This document shows positions 49,181 to 61,800 of a DNA stretch of 64,000 nucleotides, one piece after another (within the stretch, counting starts at the first letter, position 1; each line of letters begins with the position of its first letter). Both the position numbers and the translations under genes were made by a program. A model generated the notes under the pieces. It made no database searches. It was not told the DNA's origin and saw only the letters and a program-made list of their open reading frames with translations. This stretch comes from Anaeramoeba flamelloides (Eukaryota; Metamonada; Anaeramoebidae), in NCBI GenBank assembly GCA_027625915.1, contig JANTQA010000008.1:9921001-9985000 (forward strand). Direction: 5' to 3'.

Positions 49181-49654
49181 TTTTTAAAATCAGGAAAAAA
49201 AAGTTTTATTTATCCTTTTTTATTTTTTACTAAAGTACAATTTAATATTATTATTATGATCAAATAAATAATCACACTTTCTAAAAACTGTACTTGAATT
49301 TTTTTTATATTTTTGTGTGTTTTTTTCAATTTGGTTATTACCCAATGTGATTAAATTACCAAATAGGGGAAATATGGGTTCACGTAATTATTTACTGATC
49401 TATAAATAAAATAAACTCTATTTCTGTTTTTTGAAACATACAATGAAACTAGAAGAAAGAAAAAACGAAGACAATAATCTTTCCATCCAATATTGAAGAA
49501 TTAGTGATGATAGTTTACATAGAGAATTTTTGAAAGGTTATACATTTTATTTAGAGTTCCATTGAATAATGTAAATGATTGAACAGATAAAAATATTCTA
49601 TAAAGATTTTTTAACAAGATGATACTGTTAATCAATATTTTATTTCATAGAAAT

Positions 49655-50000
49655 TTACACAGTCGTTCTAACTTTACTATGAAATTTATGATAAACAGAA
49701 AATTCATTTTCTGTATCATACTTTTGGTTTTATGGCAGGATTTTCTGATTATGTGATAGTTTATTACAAACCGTGAAATTATGGAATAGAATAAAAAATT
49801 CCCATAGAGAAAATTTTAAACTTTTTTTTTTTACAACAAACCTTTCTAAATAATCAATAATTTAGAAAAAAATTCAGTTTTTTTTTGATCATTAATGTCT
49901 AAATACCTAAAAATAAAAGAAACCATTTTATAGAAATCTTTAAATTCTATCTTCGATCTTTAGAATCTTTGTTGTAAATTTTTGAATTTATTTTATAAAC
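49655..50000 (+). repeat. dispersed repeat of at least 340 bases, copy 1
   Basis: Collinear with 63.66-64.0 kb: CAGTCGTTCTAACTTTACTA, ATGATAAACAGAAAATTCAT, ATTACAAACCGTGAAATTAT and TAAATAATCAATAATTTAGA all recur there. The start, CAG(T/C)CGTTC after TACA, resembles a DNA-transposon end. The other copy runs off the window. Confidence 0.75.
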
Positions 50001-52629
50001 AACAAGATTTTTTTCCCATTCTTTCAAAGAAGAATTTTTTATTAATCACAGTTTGTGGAATCTTATTATTAATAATCTTTCTATTGGGTTTTTACTCCTC
50101 CTGTTTCAGGACGTGGATAATTTTTAATTTGGTCATGTGAATGATATAATATTTTTTTTACTTTAATGTTTTAATTATTTTTCTTCTTCTCTTTTTTATT
50201 TAGTAAATTTTCTTTGATTACTCCTTTCTCACAATAATAATAACAACAAAGAAGAATTTATTAAAAAAACCTCTGTCAAACCATAAAATGTATATGATAG
50301 CGTATAACAGAAGATTTTTTTTTTTTATTTAAAAGAGACAAAAAATCTATCTATGTCTGTCAAATTTAACTTTAGTTTGGAACTGTTGAAATAGTTCAAA
50401 TGGCTCGAAGTATTATTTACCTTTTAATTACCAATGTTCTAAAGTGTCGGCTAATATACCAAATTAATACATAATACAAAAAGGCTTGATCTGGCCCTTG
50501 GTTGGATCATGTTTATCTATTTTTGTTTAAAAGAATATTTTTTTTTTTTCAAGATTTTTTTTTTGACCATAGGTTTATGAAAAAAATTTAAAAAAAAAAA
50601 ATAAAAAATTTATTAATTTTTCACTAATTTATAACTTCACTTATAATAAATATAATGGGCTAATAAAAGATCTTGGATCAAAAATTATTTTTCAAGATAT
50701 TTTACAAAACGCGTTAGAAAATTCAATTTTTCGGGCTATATAAAGATATTTTTTTTATCGAATTTAAGAGTTAAAAGTTTGAAAAATATTTTTTTTCTAG
50801 TTAAGGAATTATAATAATATATTTCAAAAACGTTAAAATTTTAATAAATATCTTTCACTGCATAATTTGTGAAATAACTTATCAGTTCTATTGGTCATGA
50901 TATGGAGTTAAAAAGGGATCTAATTGGTTAAAGAGATAATTTTAAAGTGGTTAAATGTGAATCTTCTCATACAAAGAGTGTCTTGATATAATAAAGAAAT
51001 CAGTAGTAATTGATTTTTAATTTTAGTTTTCTGAAATAAAAAAAAAGTTGAATGTGAAAAAATAGAGAATAAAACCCCATTATTAAAATAATAAATTTTA
51101 AATATCTTATCAATTAAAAATGATAGTTAAATGAGTTAAAAACTCAAAGAATCTCGGAAAAAAATCACATTTAAAGTGCAATTTTAAGGATAAATTTATG
51201 GATATTCAAACTTAAAAATTGCAAAAATACCTTCCATAAATTTTTCTCAAAATATCTAATAATGGTTAAATAATTCAATCGGTAACTAATAATTAATTGA
51301 TGTGTTTTTTTTAGAAATTATTTTTACATCTTGGAAATATTTTTGAAGTATAACTAACTAACTAAATAAAAAGAAAAACACAAATAACAAATATATGGGT
51401 TTTTATATAATAATTATTGAGTAGATATTGAATTAAATAAAAAGAAAAAAATTTTTACTTTTGGAGGTTCTGTTATAAATATTAGTTTTTAAATTGTATT
51501 ATACCAATTCATTGGTTTCTATCTTTATCTTAGTGAAAGTAATTTGGCAAAAAAATCCAAAATTAGAATTTTAGATTAGGATAATCTCTAAAAAATGTAA
51601 TAATTTACTGTTCAATAAAATTTATATAGATTTCTTTGAGTCGCCTTACAATAGAGACAACTAAAATAATTTAAACCCAATTATAATACATATTTACTAA
51701 TAGTGTAATTTAAACTGATTTGAATCCTTTAAACTTTTTTAAGATAAGTATTTTTTTCAAAAATAAAATTATCGTTCATTATTTGAATTAATTTAAGAAA
51801 ATAAGTTCAATATTTTAACTTGATTGGATAATATTAATAGTACCCAGAAAATAAAATATCATTTCCAATTCGGGAAAAGTGATTTTAATTAACTGGGGTA
51901 TTTATATTTGAAGTGGTGGTTGATTTTAAGGAAAAAAATGACAAAAAATAAAACATTATAAATATCCATAGAAAATTACTTTTTTCTGAAGATTTTTTTT
52001 TCAATTGGATTTTAAAAAACAATAGCTCGCTTGATTTACTTTCAGAAGTGAGAAATTATTTTTTTAGAGAATAAAATTAAGTTTAAATAGATTTTAAGGA
52101 CAAGTTTATTCACTTGTTGAATTAGTAATTAGAAAAATTCGACTCTTCAAATTTCTCTCTTTAACTGATTAGATGACTTTTTTTCACTTTCAACCCTTAA
52201 AAAAAATCAAAAAATACATAGTTATTCTTTGATTAAGGGATTAGCAATTCATATTTATTTATTTTTTTTTTTTCACATGGTAATAGAGTACTTATTTTCA
52301 CGTGAGTATAATTAAACTTGAATAAAACAAATCATTTATCAACTTTTGAGAAATAAGTTTACTTTTTTAAAGGATTTCATTTTTCACAATTAAATTTTTA
52401 ATTAAAAGATCAGATCCTTGTGTTTGGGTTTTTGGATTTAAAAAAATAAAAAAAAAAAAATATCAAAAAAAATTGTTATTTGTAAGAAATCTCAATTTTA
52501 GGAATTTCCTAGAGTATTTTATAATAACAAATTACATTGAAAATTTTGATCTTGTTTTGAATATACAAGAAAAATAAATCAAATAATGAAGAAATTGGAG
52601 ATATAGAAATAATTGAACATTTATTTAAT

Positions 52630-53470
52630 TCACAAATATTTAATAAATATCTTGAAATTTAAAAGATTAGACAATAGTTTTTTTTCGAATATTCGTGAGT
52701 CTAAACAATGAACAGTTTGTATTAAAATCAGGTTTTTAATTATATCTATCATTTTTTATTTATTAGAAATGATAAATTTGCAATAATTTTATTGTTTTAA
52801 AAATATTTAAAAAAGAAACTATCTGTAAAGTCTATTGATATATTTAATCTTTGAATTGTTACTAACTTGTTGAAACAAATAAGATTGGGTTATTGATTAT
52901 TGATTAAAAATAATCAAATCAAAAAGTCTTTATTTAGGTTTTCCAAGTTGAATTTTCCAGTTTTTAAAAAAAGTATTTTTAAAGGATTTTTAATTTAATT
53001 GTTTTTTTCTTGATATTTTTTTGATCAACAAAAAGAAAAAATTAATTTGAAATCTGGGTATTTAAATCAATAAATTATATTTTTTTCTTGTTTAAAATAA
53101 TTATAGTTATTTTTTTGAAAAATAATTAGATTTTTTAAACTGGGTTATTTTAGAAACTGGGTGGTTTTATTTTGTAAGTGTATTTTTTGACATTTGTTAC
53201 TTAATATACAATAAAATTTCTTTCTTCTTTCATTGCATAATTTAAATTTGAAATAATTCAGTAAAAAGTTGAATTTTAAATTTTTGGAAAAATAAAATAT
53301 GGATCAACTTTTTCAAAACAATAATTCATTTAGAAAATAGATTTAAAGGTAAGTTTGGTATGGTAGTAATCCGATTTTTTTATTGCTAGGTTTTTCAATT
53401 TCAAGGTTTGGTAAAATTTTTTTGAATTAGCAATTAAATTTATCAGAGGATTTTCTTGAGTTTCCTATTC
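52630..53470. repeat. dispersed repeat of about 850 bases, copy 2
   Basis: Aligns with 5.19-6.03 kb (see there). The clearest block is AATAATTCATTTAGAAAATA followed by GGTAAGTTTGGTATGGTAGT. No coding frame. Confidence 0.55.
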
Positions 53471-54394
53471 CCTTAGTGTGACTGTAGATAAACCTATATG
53501 TTGAAAATTGTTTCAGTTATGATTCTTATTATTTGGGTACATCAAACAAAAACATAAAAATAGAAGAAAGAAAACCAACCCAAAAAGTTAATAACTTTTA
53601 AAAAAAGTACATTTAGTAATTGAATTACTAATTTAAATCTTTCGAATTTAATTTTTCAATTAAAATCAGCAACAAACTATTAAGTACGAATTTATTACTA
53701 GAGTCAAAAAATTAAGTATTTTTTAATTCTTTAACACTTTTTTTTTTAAACTAATTAATTTTCTAAAAGTAACACGAAAAAAACATAAACCAGAATTTAA
53801 TAAATAAATACGAACTTTTCTTGAATTACCTTTCAAAATAAATAATAGTTAATATAAAAATAAAAAAAACATTAATAAAATTACAACTGTATTCAAAAAG
53901 TGGGTCTCAGAAGTCTATACAGTTGTTGATCAAACATAGTGTTCCACTCTTTTATTCATTTGAGGAAATTCTATCAAATCTTTTAATCATTACATTTTAA
54001 AAAGAGATCGAAGCATACTCCCACTTTTACATCCTATCATTCTTGAAAAAATATTTTCCGTGAAAAAAAAGCTATAAAATAAGAAGTTATCTCGTGTAGG
54101 TCAAGAAGGGTAAAGCATAAAAGCAATCGAAAAAAAACAGTAATTTTTTCGAATTTAATTCTTTAAATCTTGAAAATTAAAACAGAAATTCGAAGAAACG
54201 TAATTTTCTAAAGAACAAAAGTAACCACCAAAAACAACGAACAAAGAAAATTTGAAGTTACCTAACAAACATAATCCAAGAAAAAAATCTTTTCCTCAAA
54301 TTTGACATAGTCATTTTTTTTTCAAGAAACTTTTCCTTTCAAAAACCGAACAAAAAATTAAATATTTTGCGTGTTAATCAGAAAATAAAAAAAA

Positions 54395-55594
54395 ATGGAA
54401 AAAACCGAAAAATCAGAACAAACAGATGTGACGGATTACACAGAGTACACCGAGTACACTGACTATACGTCTCAGTCAGATTTTCCAAAAAATGATCAAT
54501 TCGATCAGCTAAAAAAGCCATTAAGGAAACGAAAAAAAAGGTACCGACCTACAATTGTCGCGATTTGCTCGAGTTTAGGCTTTGTGCTCTTAAACTCTGC
54601 GCCTACGCTTGTTGTCAAATATTTGAACGAATACCTACACATTGTTTTCCCCTGGTTCACTGTCATGCTACTCACCGGAGGGTGGCCGATCAACTTGTTT
54701 TTTTTCATTGTCAGGTACATGAAACGTAAAAGCAGGCACAAGCTTTCGAGGTGGTCCTTTGGCGCGTATGCCTTCTTGGGCTTTTTAGATGCCCTTCGAA
54801 TGTCGCTGATGTCCTTCGGGATGAATTATCTTTCTGGGAGCACGTACATGGTTTTAAAGGGGACAAATGTGATCTTTGTCGTCATTATGACCAAGATGTT
54901 TTTGCCAAATAGGGTCCTAATGCCGTTGCATTGGCTAAGTGTGGTCTTCTTTGCGGGATCCATGGGCGTCTTAGCCGTCGGAGGAGAGGAGAACCAATCG
55001 CACCACACGACGAGCAAAAATTACTTCCTGATCGGGTTCATCTGCACAATCACAAGCTCGTTTGTGAATAGCGCGCAATCGATCATTGCTGAAAAATACT
55101 TCCGAAAGCTCAAAAAGGATGGCCGCTCCTTCACAAGGGCCTCAGAGCTTGCCTCCTTTAATGGCCTCTTTTCCTTTCTCTTCGCAAGCATACTCCCCTT
55201 CGCAGTGGGCGAACACCAGCAATGGATCAAAACCTTTAGCAGCCAATCGTTCCAGAACAAGCACATCATCTTTATTGTATGCTGCCTTTTAATCTTTGCC
55301 TCCTCCCAGCCAAGCTACTTGTTCAAGTTCTCATTGACAGATTTCTTGTCTGCCTTTTTCGTAGCAATACTGAATATGATCAGAAGGCTTTTGGTTGTCA
55401 TTCTCTGTGTCATCCTCTATAACGAGTCATTCGGCTGGTCAAAAATCGTTTCGATTGTACTCATGATGATAGGGTTTGTTCTATACTTATACGCATCAAG
55501 GAACGCGAAAAAAATACAGCAAAAAGAGAACGTGAAAGACCCAGAAAATAAGCCGCTCATTGTGAAAACCAACCAGATCAACAAAGTTATTTAA
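54395..55594 (+). CDS. drug/metabolite-type transporter, SLC35F6-like
   Basis: An integral membrane carrier of the SLC35/EamA group. It is 399 residues, a single exon, started at the first ATG. The N-terminus is acidic with TEYTEYTDYT repeats, then a basic patch, then about ten membrane segments from residue 52 to 365. The middle resembles human SLC35F6: LDALRMSLMSFGMNYLSGST and MVLKGTNVIFVVIM correspond to the region with MLRGAVIIFTGL. NMIRRLLVVILCVIL corresponds to DSLRTVVIWALSLAL. The substrate cannot be read from sequence; the animal relative sits in lysosomal or mitochondrial membranes. The gene is GC-rich (one sampled line is 57%) against flanks near 20%, unlike the other native genes. 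Confidence 0.85.
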   Translation: MEKTEKSEQTDVTDYTEYTEYTDYTSQSDFPKNDQFDQLKKPLRKRKKRYRPTIVAICSSLGFVLLNSAPTLVVKYLNEYLHIVFPWFTVMLLTGGWPINLFFFIVRYMKRKSRHKLSRWSFGAYAFLGFLDALRMSLMSFGMNYLSGSTYMVLKGTNVIFVVIMTKMFLPNRVLMPLHWLSVVFFAGSMGVLAVGGEENQSHHTTSKNYFLIGFICTITSSFVNSAQSIIAEKYFRKLKKDGRSFTRASELASFNGLFSFLFASILPFAVGEHQQWIKTFSSQSFQNKHIIFIVCCLLIFASSQPSYLFKFSLTDFLSAFFVAILNMIRRLLVVILCVILYNESFGWSKIVSIVLMMIGFVLYLYASRNAKKIQQKENVKDPENKPLIVKTNQINKVI

Positions 55595-55827
55595 TTTATT
55601 TACTCTTGGACATATATTTTCCTGACTATACATATTTTCCCCCTTTATACATATTTGTTTTATTATTCCTTTTTATTCAAAGGTATAATATTTTTTTGCT
55701 TTACACAGTGTATTAAATTTTTTTGATGTTTTATTTTTTGCTTTTTTTTTTTTTTTTTTTTGGAGTTTTTGAGTGATTTTGAATTTTTTTTTTTCACAGT
55801 TAAGGGATTAGAGTCTACCAAGGAGAA

Positions 55828-56065
55828 GTCTAGGATCAAAGTTTGTTGTTAGTGAAGGAAAATCAAAGTGGTGAAACAGATGTATAAATGTCTCTAAAAA
55901 ACCGATTAGTCGATTAATAATATTTGTTGATCTCATCAATTACAAATTATCTATTCTATATAGTAAAAAACCCAACAATTTCAGAATAAAATCTGCTCTT
56001 TGCCACAAATTTAAAGGTTAACTTATCAATATTCAGACACCAAAGTTTCAAAATATATTTCTTAA
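55828..56065. repeat. dispersed repeat, second copy of 29.11 kb
   Basis: Collinear with 29108-29345; the best block is ATATTCAGACACCAAAGTTT. Both copies sit downstream of membrane-protein genes, which may be chance. Confidence 0.55.
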
Positions 56066-56766
56066 ATTTGTGAGGTGATCAAGATTAATCATTAAAAAAT
56101 TCGTTTTTTTTTAAAATTTAACTAATTAACCAATACATTTTTTTTACAAATTATTTCTAAAATCATAATATTGGAAATATAGTCATGTTACAATTATCTT
56201 AATACTTGTGGAAACAAAAATAAGTATTTTTGGTTTTTTAACTTGACAATTATTGGATTAATCTTGAAATTAGAAAATCTCAAAAAATAGTTACTTTTGG
56301 ATGGTTCTAAATCATTATTTTTTATACACTGCAATATTATTATGTAGGTTTTATTTTTTTAGATTTGAAAAAGTAATAAAAAAGATATTTCAAAAATGAA
56401 ATTTTTAATAGTGATCATAGGTAAAAAAATGTGATAATATATTGTGTAATTATATTTATAATAGATTTTTTAGAACCATCAACAATCAGAAAAAATAAAA
56501 TTGAAAATTCCGAGTTAGATAAAACTTTAATTCGATAATTTACATTTCACCAGTGTTAACAAAGTTTATTTACTATCCTATCAACATCATTAAACTCCAA
56601 CTCCTTGAAACTATTGTGTTTATTTTTGTTTTTAGTACTACAATTTTTCGTAGTATTTAGTCGAGAAAAAAATACTTGTTTGTTGTGTGGCAAATTATAC
56701 TTTACTTGGGTGTGACAATAAATTTTTAGTTTAATTCAACTTAGAGATATTTAGTTGAATAGAGAC

Positions 56767-56815
56767 AGCCAGTTACACTTTTAGGACACAATCTTTGAAC
56801 CAAATAAACTAAAAT
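56767..56815. mobile_element. palindromic MITE, family 1, copy 10, left end only
   Basis: CAGCCAGTTACACTTTTAGG and CACAATCTTTGAACCAAAT, then unrelated sequence. Most similar to the half element at 39662. Confidence 0.6.
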
Positions 56816-57315
56816 TCAGAATTTTCCATATAGCCACAAAGATATAAACAATAATATAACTTCATTCAAATTGAAAATAAATTTTCTTTATTAAAAAATA
56901 TGAAAAACATTTTATTATCTTTAAGTTTTTTTTTTCATTTCATTATTTGTTTTATGTAACTTGTTTTTCTTGAATCAACTTTTTTTTCGGCTGATTAATA
57001 TTATGTTAAAGTGGAGTTTTTTCAAAATAAAAGAACTCAAATAAAATTACGGGAAGGATTATTCAATTTTTGATCGATCAATATTCCGAATAGAATTTAA
57101 ACAAATTTATCAATTTATTTTTTTTGTTTTACCCTCTCCAAAAATGTTTAAACACACTCGATAATTTATTAGTATTGATAATTATTAATTTTTAGTTATG
57201 TAGGTATTTTAATTTATGAAAAAGTGTTAATCATTTCTATTAGTAGTGGTTCCATTTTTGTATTTGTTTGAGAATTGATTAGAGTATTTTTTTTTTTTTT
57301 TTTCAAAAATTGAAT

Positions 57316-57504
57316 TTTAGTGCGTTAAAAATTTTGAATTAGAGTTTATAAAACATAAAAAATTCTCAAATTAGGGTACATTATTTATAAACTTTTTTAG
57401 ACAAATTATTTTCCTCGAATCTAAATTTTCCTTATTAATTTGTAATTATTTTGGTGTCTTATATTTTGTTCAAAGTTTAGATCTCAAAAGTGGAAGTGAC
57501 TGAT
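57316..57504. mobile_element. palindromic MITE, family 1, copy 11, diverged
   Basis: AAATTCTCAAATTAGGGTAC at the left pairs with the right half, which ends CTCAAAAGTGGAAGTGACTG. The left outer end is eroded. Confidence 0.65.
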
Positions 57505-57832
57505 ATAACTAATCGTTTTGAAAATACTATAATCATCTCAAGAAGTAAATAATTTTCAAGTTGTGTAAACTTTTTTTCTGTCAAGTGTAAAAACTTTTTC
57601 AAATATCAATTATTTTTTATCAATGAACCTTTAAGAACAAATAAGAAATAATCAGAATAATACACATCAAAGAATAGTTGATACCCACCTGAAAGTAAAT
57701 CCAATTAATTAATAGATTTTGTTATAAATTTAAAAAACTATAATTCTTAGAGATAACTTTGAGAACAAGAATAATGATCCTTTTATCTTCAATTGTAGAT
57801 CCAAAAAAAAAAAAAAAAACAAAGAGAAATCT

Positions 57833-58078
57833 TTATGATTTCTCGACAATCAATCCCATTGTTTCAATAACAACAGAATAACACATTTTTACTTGGTGAC
57901 TATAGATCTTATCATAAAAAAAATTTTTTTTAAAACAATTCGAAACCAAAAAAATAAAGAGAAAAAAAGCAAAAATGTGATAAAATGAGATTTTAATTTT
58001 GGAATTTCCAAAATAAAATTTTTTCTCTTTTAATGTTAATTCAGACCCTTTAAACACATTTAATTCACTCCCCACAAC
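57833..58078 (-). CDS. exon of an unidentified gene with a relic at 35.6 kb
   Basis: Begins after TTTACAG as QRNQVVGSELNVFKGSELTL, followed by KEKKFYFGNSKIKI, a hydrophobic stretch, and an end VKMCYSVVIETMGLIVEKS. The frame is open for about 80 codons and matches the broken copy at 35600-35885, so selection once kept it. The hydrophobic middle could be either a membrane segment or a small T-rich intron. Upstream exons on the minus strand are not clear. Confidence 0.45.
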   Translation of the reverse strand, partial: VVGSELNVFKGSELTLKEKKFYFGNSKIKISFYHIFAFFLFIFLVSNCFKKNFFYDKIYSHQVKMCYSVVIETMGLIVEKS

Positions 58079-58160
58079 TTGGTTTCTTTGTCTGTAAAAA
58101 TTATATAATCAAAATAATCATGGAAAAATGGAAGGAAGACTAATTAAAAAGAAGACCTAA

Positions 58161-58734
58161 ATGAAAAAGGAGCTTACTCTTTTCTCGATTTATGAAGAAA
58201 CCAAAAAAACCGTTAAAATTAGGGTAAGTTTCAAAAAAAAAAAAAAAATAGAAAGGGGTTACTGAAAAGTAACAAAAACAATCAATTAAATTAAAAGAGT
58301 GTATCATAACCATCTCTTTTAAACGTGTCAAAGAAAAATTTCATTCTCAATAAATGAAAAAGATCTTGTATTATTTAGAAAAATTTAGCTTAAAGAGTGA
58401 ATTTTTATTATCTTTGGGAAAAATAAAAAAAAAACAAAAAAAAAGAAGAAGATGACAAGAAAAATTAAATTACACAGATTTGCAAAGTTTATTTACAGTT
58501 TCTTCTTATTTTTCAATTTAAAATTTTATCATTTAGAAGTTTAGGTTTATAAAACTGATCACTAACAAAACACAATTATTGTTGATTCTCATTATTATAA
58601 ATATCGCGTGTTTCATCAATGGAATTAGTGTAATTACAAATGAAAATTTTCAGTTTTTCGAGATAGTTTCCTTAAATTTTGTCAAAAAAATAAATAAACA
58701 AAAAACAGAACCTGCCAAAATATTCCCAATCTGA
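58161..58734 (+). CDS. possible two-exon small membrane protein
   Basis: An ATG at 58161 opens MKKELTLFSIYEETKKTVKI plus R, ending exactly at a GTAAGT donor (58224). An acceptor TTTAG at 58536 starts KFRFIKLITNKTQLLLILII and the frame runs to TGA at 58734 with one membrane segment, 86 residues in all, in phase 0. Against it, the intron is A-rich on this strand, and minus-strand readings of 58.58-58.78 kb are also open. Treat as tentative. Confidence 0.22.
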
Positions 58735-58857
58735 AGGCAGAACACTTGAAAGATACACCCCAATCTAAAATATTTTGGTGAATAAATTTCGTAAAATTGA
58801 AATTAATAAATTTAAAAACATAAAGATTAAAAGAGAAATATTTTATTAATTAGCTTT

Positions 58858-61800
58858 TTATAGCATATTTGTATGGTCAAATATATATATCCATAATAAA
58901 ATAACAGGGACCATTAAAAAGGTTTCAACAATTAAAGCAGTTGAAAGAATGTCGGTTCGCAATTTATACCTATAGAGTAAAAGATTAATATTGGAAAGAA
59001 ATTATAATATTTAAAATGAAACAAACAAAATTAAATATTAGAGAAGAAATGTTTTTTTTTTTTTTTTTTTTGATAATATGTTTTCATTTTGTGTTTTATT
59101 TAAATAATCTAACATTTTTTTGATTTTTTTAAAAAATAATTAATTAATGGCGTAAGTAACGAATGAAATCATAAATAATAAAACAAATATTTGTTTAAAA
59201 TATGGGGTAAAATCAAAGTGGACTTGTACTGAAGATTATTTTTTAAAAAAAATTATTTTTTTTTTTTTTTTATTTTGAAGGGAGGAAATCAATTTCCTCT
59301 TACAGCCCTAATTTCTAAATTTTTGTTTAGAAATCTCAATAAAGAATCATAATTCTCTTTATCATTAACTAATGATAAAATAAACAATGAGCCTTTATTT
59401 CAAATAATATCAAAGATATTATTCTTATTATTTTTGTTAATTTGAATTAAATCTTTAATCCAAATTATTCGATTTTCTTTATAGAATGGGCATTCCCATA
59501 AAAAATGATCGATATATTCATCTGTATCTAGGTTTAAATATTTTTTGCATAAGTTGCAAAATTTTGTTTTTGTTTTATTCTTATCATAAACATAAGAATA
59601 TCTATTTAGATAATTTGTGAAATTTCTTAGTTTTAAGATGGAAGTAGAGCCCTTCCATTTTAAATATTTTTGTTGTTTGTTTATATTGTTATTGTATCTA
59701 ATAATTTTTAAATATTCCTGGCCTTTCCACCCAGTGCTATTTATTATAAGTTTTCTCTAAATTGATTAAGATTTGCGTTTAGCAATTTTAGATTTTCTGC
59801 TTTCCAATTAATATTTTCGTTGTCTTTTTTGGAAAACTTTAAATTTTTGATATGTGTTCGAAACCAAGATTTTCTAATTTTTTTTTGAGTTTAAATCTTC
59901 TTTTATATATCGAAATTCTTACTTGGTCTATTTTTGCCTCAGTTTTATAAATTATTCTGGGAGAGTGTGGATTAATTTTTAAAAATTTTGTTACTTTTTT
60001 ATTTATCCAAACATCTATCGAGTTGAAATCATTTTGGGTTAGATTGAAAATAACTAATCCATAAAATAATTGGCTAATACATATCGATTTAAACATTTGT
60101 AATTTTACTCCATTGGCTAATTGCTGTTGGTTAAAAATCAAAAAAAAATAATTTTAAAAAAAGAAAAAAAGCTCTTTATTTTTTGATTGTTTATTCTTTT
60201 TTCAAAAAGTTTAAAAAAGTCACCAAGGCGTATAATTTTAATTAAAAATCGGGTACGTGTCCCATTGAACACAGAATTCTTTTGAGACACCATATGGCCA
60301 ATTTATATATATTTATATTTCTACTATTATAAAAGTTGAATAAGATTTGGAACAAAACCACTCTTGATTTATAGAGCTGAATCCAATTCTTTGAGAGAAT
60401 TAAACAACCTTCTCACTAGATCCAATAATAGTCCGAATTCGGAATTCGGAATTCAAATCGTGTTGTGGGAGTACTGTATAGTGTCATCAAGTGCGTAGGG
60501 TGCCTGTTTTTTTTTTTTTTAATTTAAAAAAATTTGCAAAATCTATTAATTTTCTAATCAAAATGAAAAAAAAAAAGAAATGGAGGTTTTCCAGAATTCA
60601 TTAGAATAGAGTAAAATATTTTATTTTACTCCATTCTTTTAAATCCTGGAAAATCAAGTTTCCGAAGATAATCTATTACGTCCCGAATACCAACTTTGCA
60701 TTATAGATATTGTAGAAACAAGCGAGAGAGCTGCTCAATTCTCTCAAAGAATTGGATTCAGCTCTATAAATCAAGAGTGGTTTTGTTCCAAATCTTATTC
60801 AACTTTTATAATAGTAGAAATATAAATATATATAAATTGATCATATGGTGTCTCAAAAGAATTCTGTGTTCAATGAATCACGTACCCGATTTTTAATTAA
60901 AATTATACGCCTTGGTGACTTTTTGATTCTTTTTGAGAAAATAATAAATAACCAAATATAATGTGGTTAAGAGGAATCTAAACACCAGCCCTTGGATTGT
61001 AGGCTGGGAACTTTATCATAGTTCCATTATGCGATCTCTAAAATGTTTAAATAAGGTATTTCCGAAAAAGCTGGGGAATTTTTTTTTACATTTCATAAAA
61101 AATCATTTTTGTTAGTGGTGATTCTATTCGTTAATTGACAATATCAAATTAAGCTAAATATTAATATTGATCGAATCAATGACTATGGTATTTATTTCAA
61201 AATATGTTTGTTGGAAATATTTCCAAAAAAAGAAAAAAAAAAAACAGCACTTTTTTTGGAGAAAACAATGAACGAAAAATTTCAATAAAAAACTCTAAAT
61301 ATGGCAAGTATACAAATGATTTTTTTAAATAATAAAATACATTTAAACTATTTCCAAGAAAGTGGGGCAAATTTATTTTAGAGTATCTTTATTAAACCCA
61401 ATCCTTCATAAAACTATTTAAATATACAAAATCATTAACAACCATTTATTTTTTCTTCTTCATAATTCAATTTATTTCTTAGTATTATATTACATAAAAA
61501 AAAAGATATTAAATTTTTTGATCTCGATTTTATCTGATATTTTTTTGAGGTGAAAATTGGTGTTTATTATTTTCTTTTTGATCTAAAAAATCATTTTTAT
61601 AACTTTTTTAATCTCGAAAAATTTTCCAATAGAATTGAAAACATATAACTACATTTGATTGTTTCAAAAATTATTTGTACCCTTTCCATATTTCCAGTTT
61701 TTTATTGAAATTGGCAGTACAGTATTTTCTCCAAAAAGTGCAATTTCATTTTTTCATTTTTTGGAAATATTTCCAACAAACATATTTTGAAATAAATACC

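Larger units (their letters stand above)
47104..54394. other. 7.3 kb gene-poor stretch
   Basis: The longest region without a firm gene. It shows codon-like plus-strand DNA near 47.89-48.02 kb (MEKLVSNMTKRLDLVIQ), a possible minus-strand exon at 48214-48402, repeat copies at 49.07, 49.66 and 52.63 kb, and otherwise AT-rich sequence. The BTB gene and whatever begins near 47.9 kb would be divergent. Confidence 0.5.
55595..57832. other. intergenic, 2.2 kb, with old repeats
   Basis: Holds a dispersed repeat (55.83 kb), a MITE end (56.77 kb), a diverged MITE (57.32 kb), and a possible small TIR pair with GATGGTTCTAAA at 56300 and its complement near 56470. No gene seen. Confidence 0.55.

Noticed and set aside
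54505-55292. Several overlapping frames of 60-80 codons around the transporter
   Set aside because: They are shadows of the GC-rich SLC35F6-like gene, where stop codons are rare in all frames.
60961-61045. A tRNA gene
   Set aside because: A- and B-box-like words and one 7-base anticodon-type loop are present, but no D-arm, T-arm or acceptor stem of normal form can be drawn on either strand.
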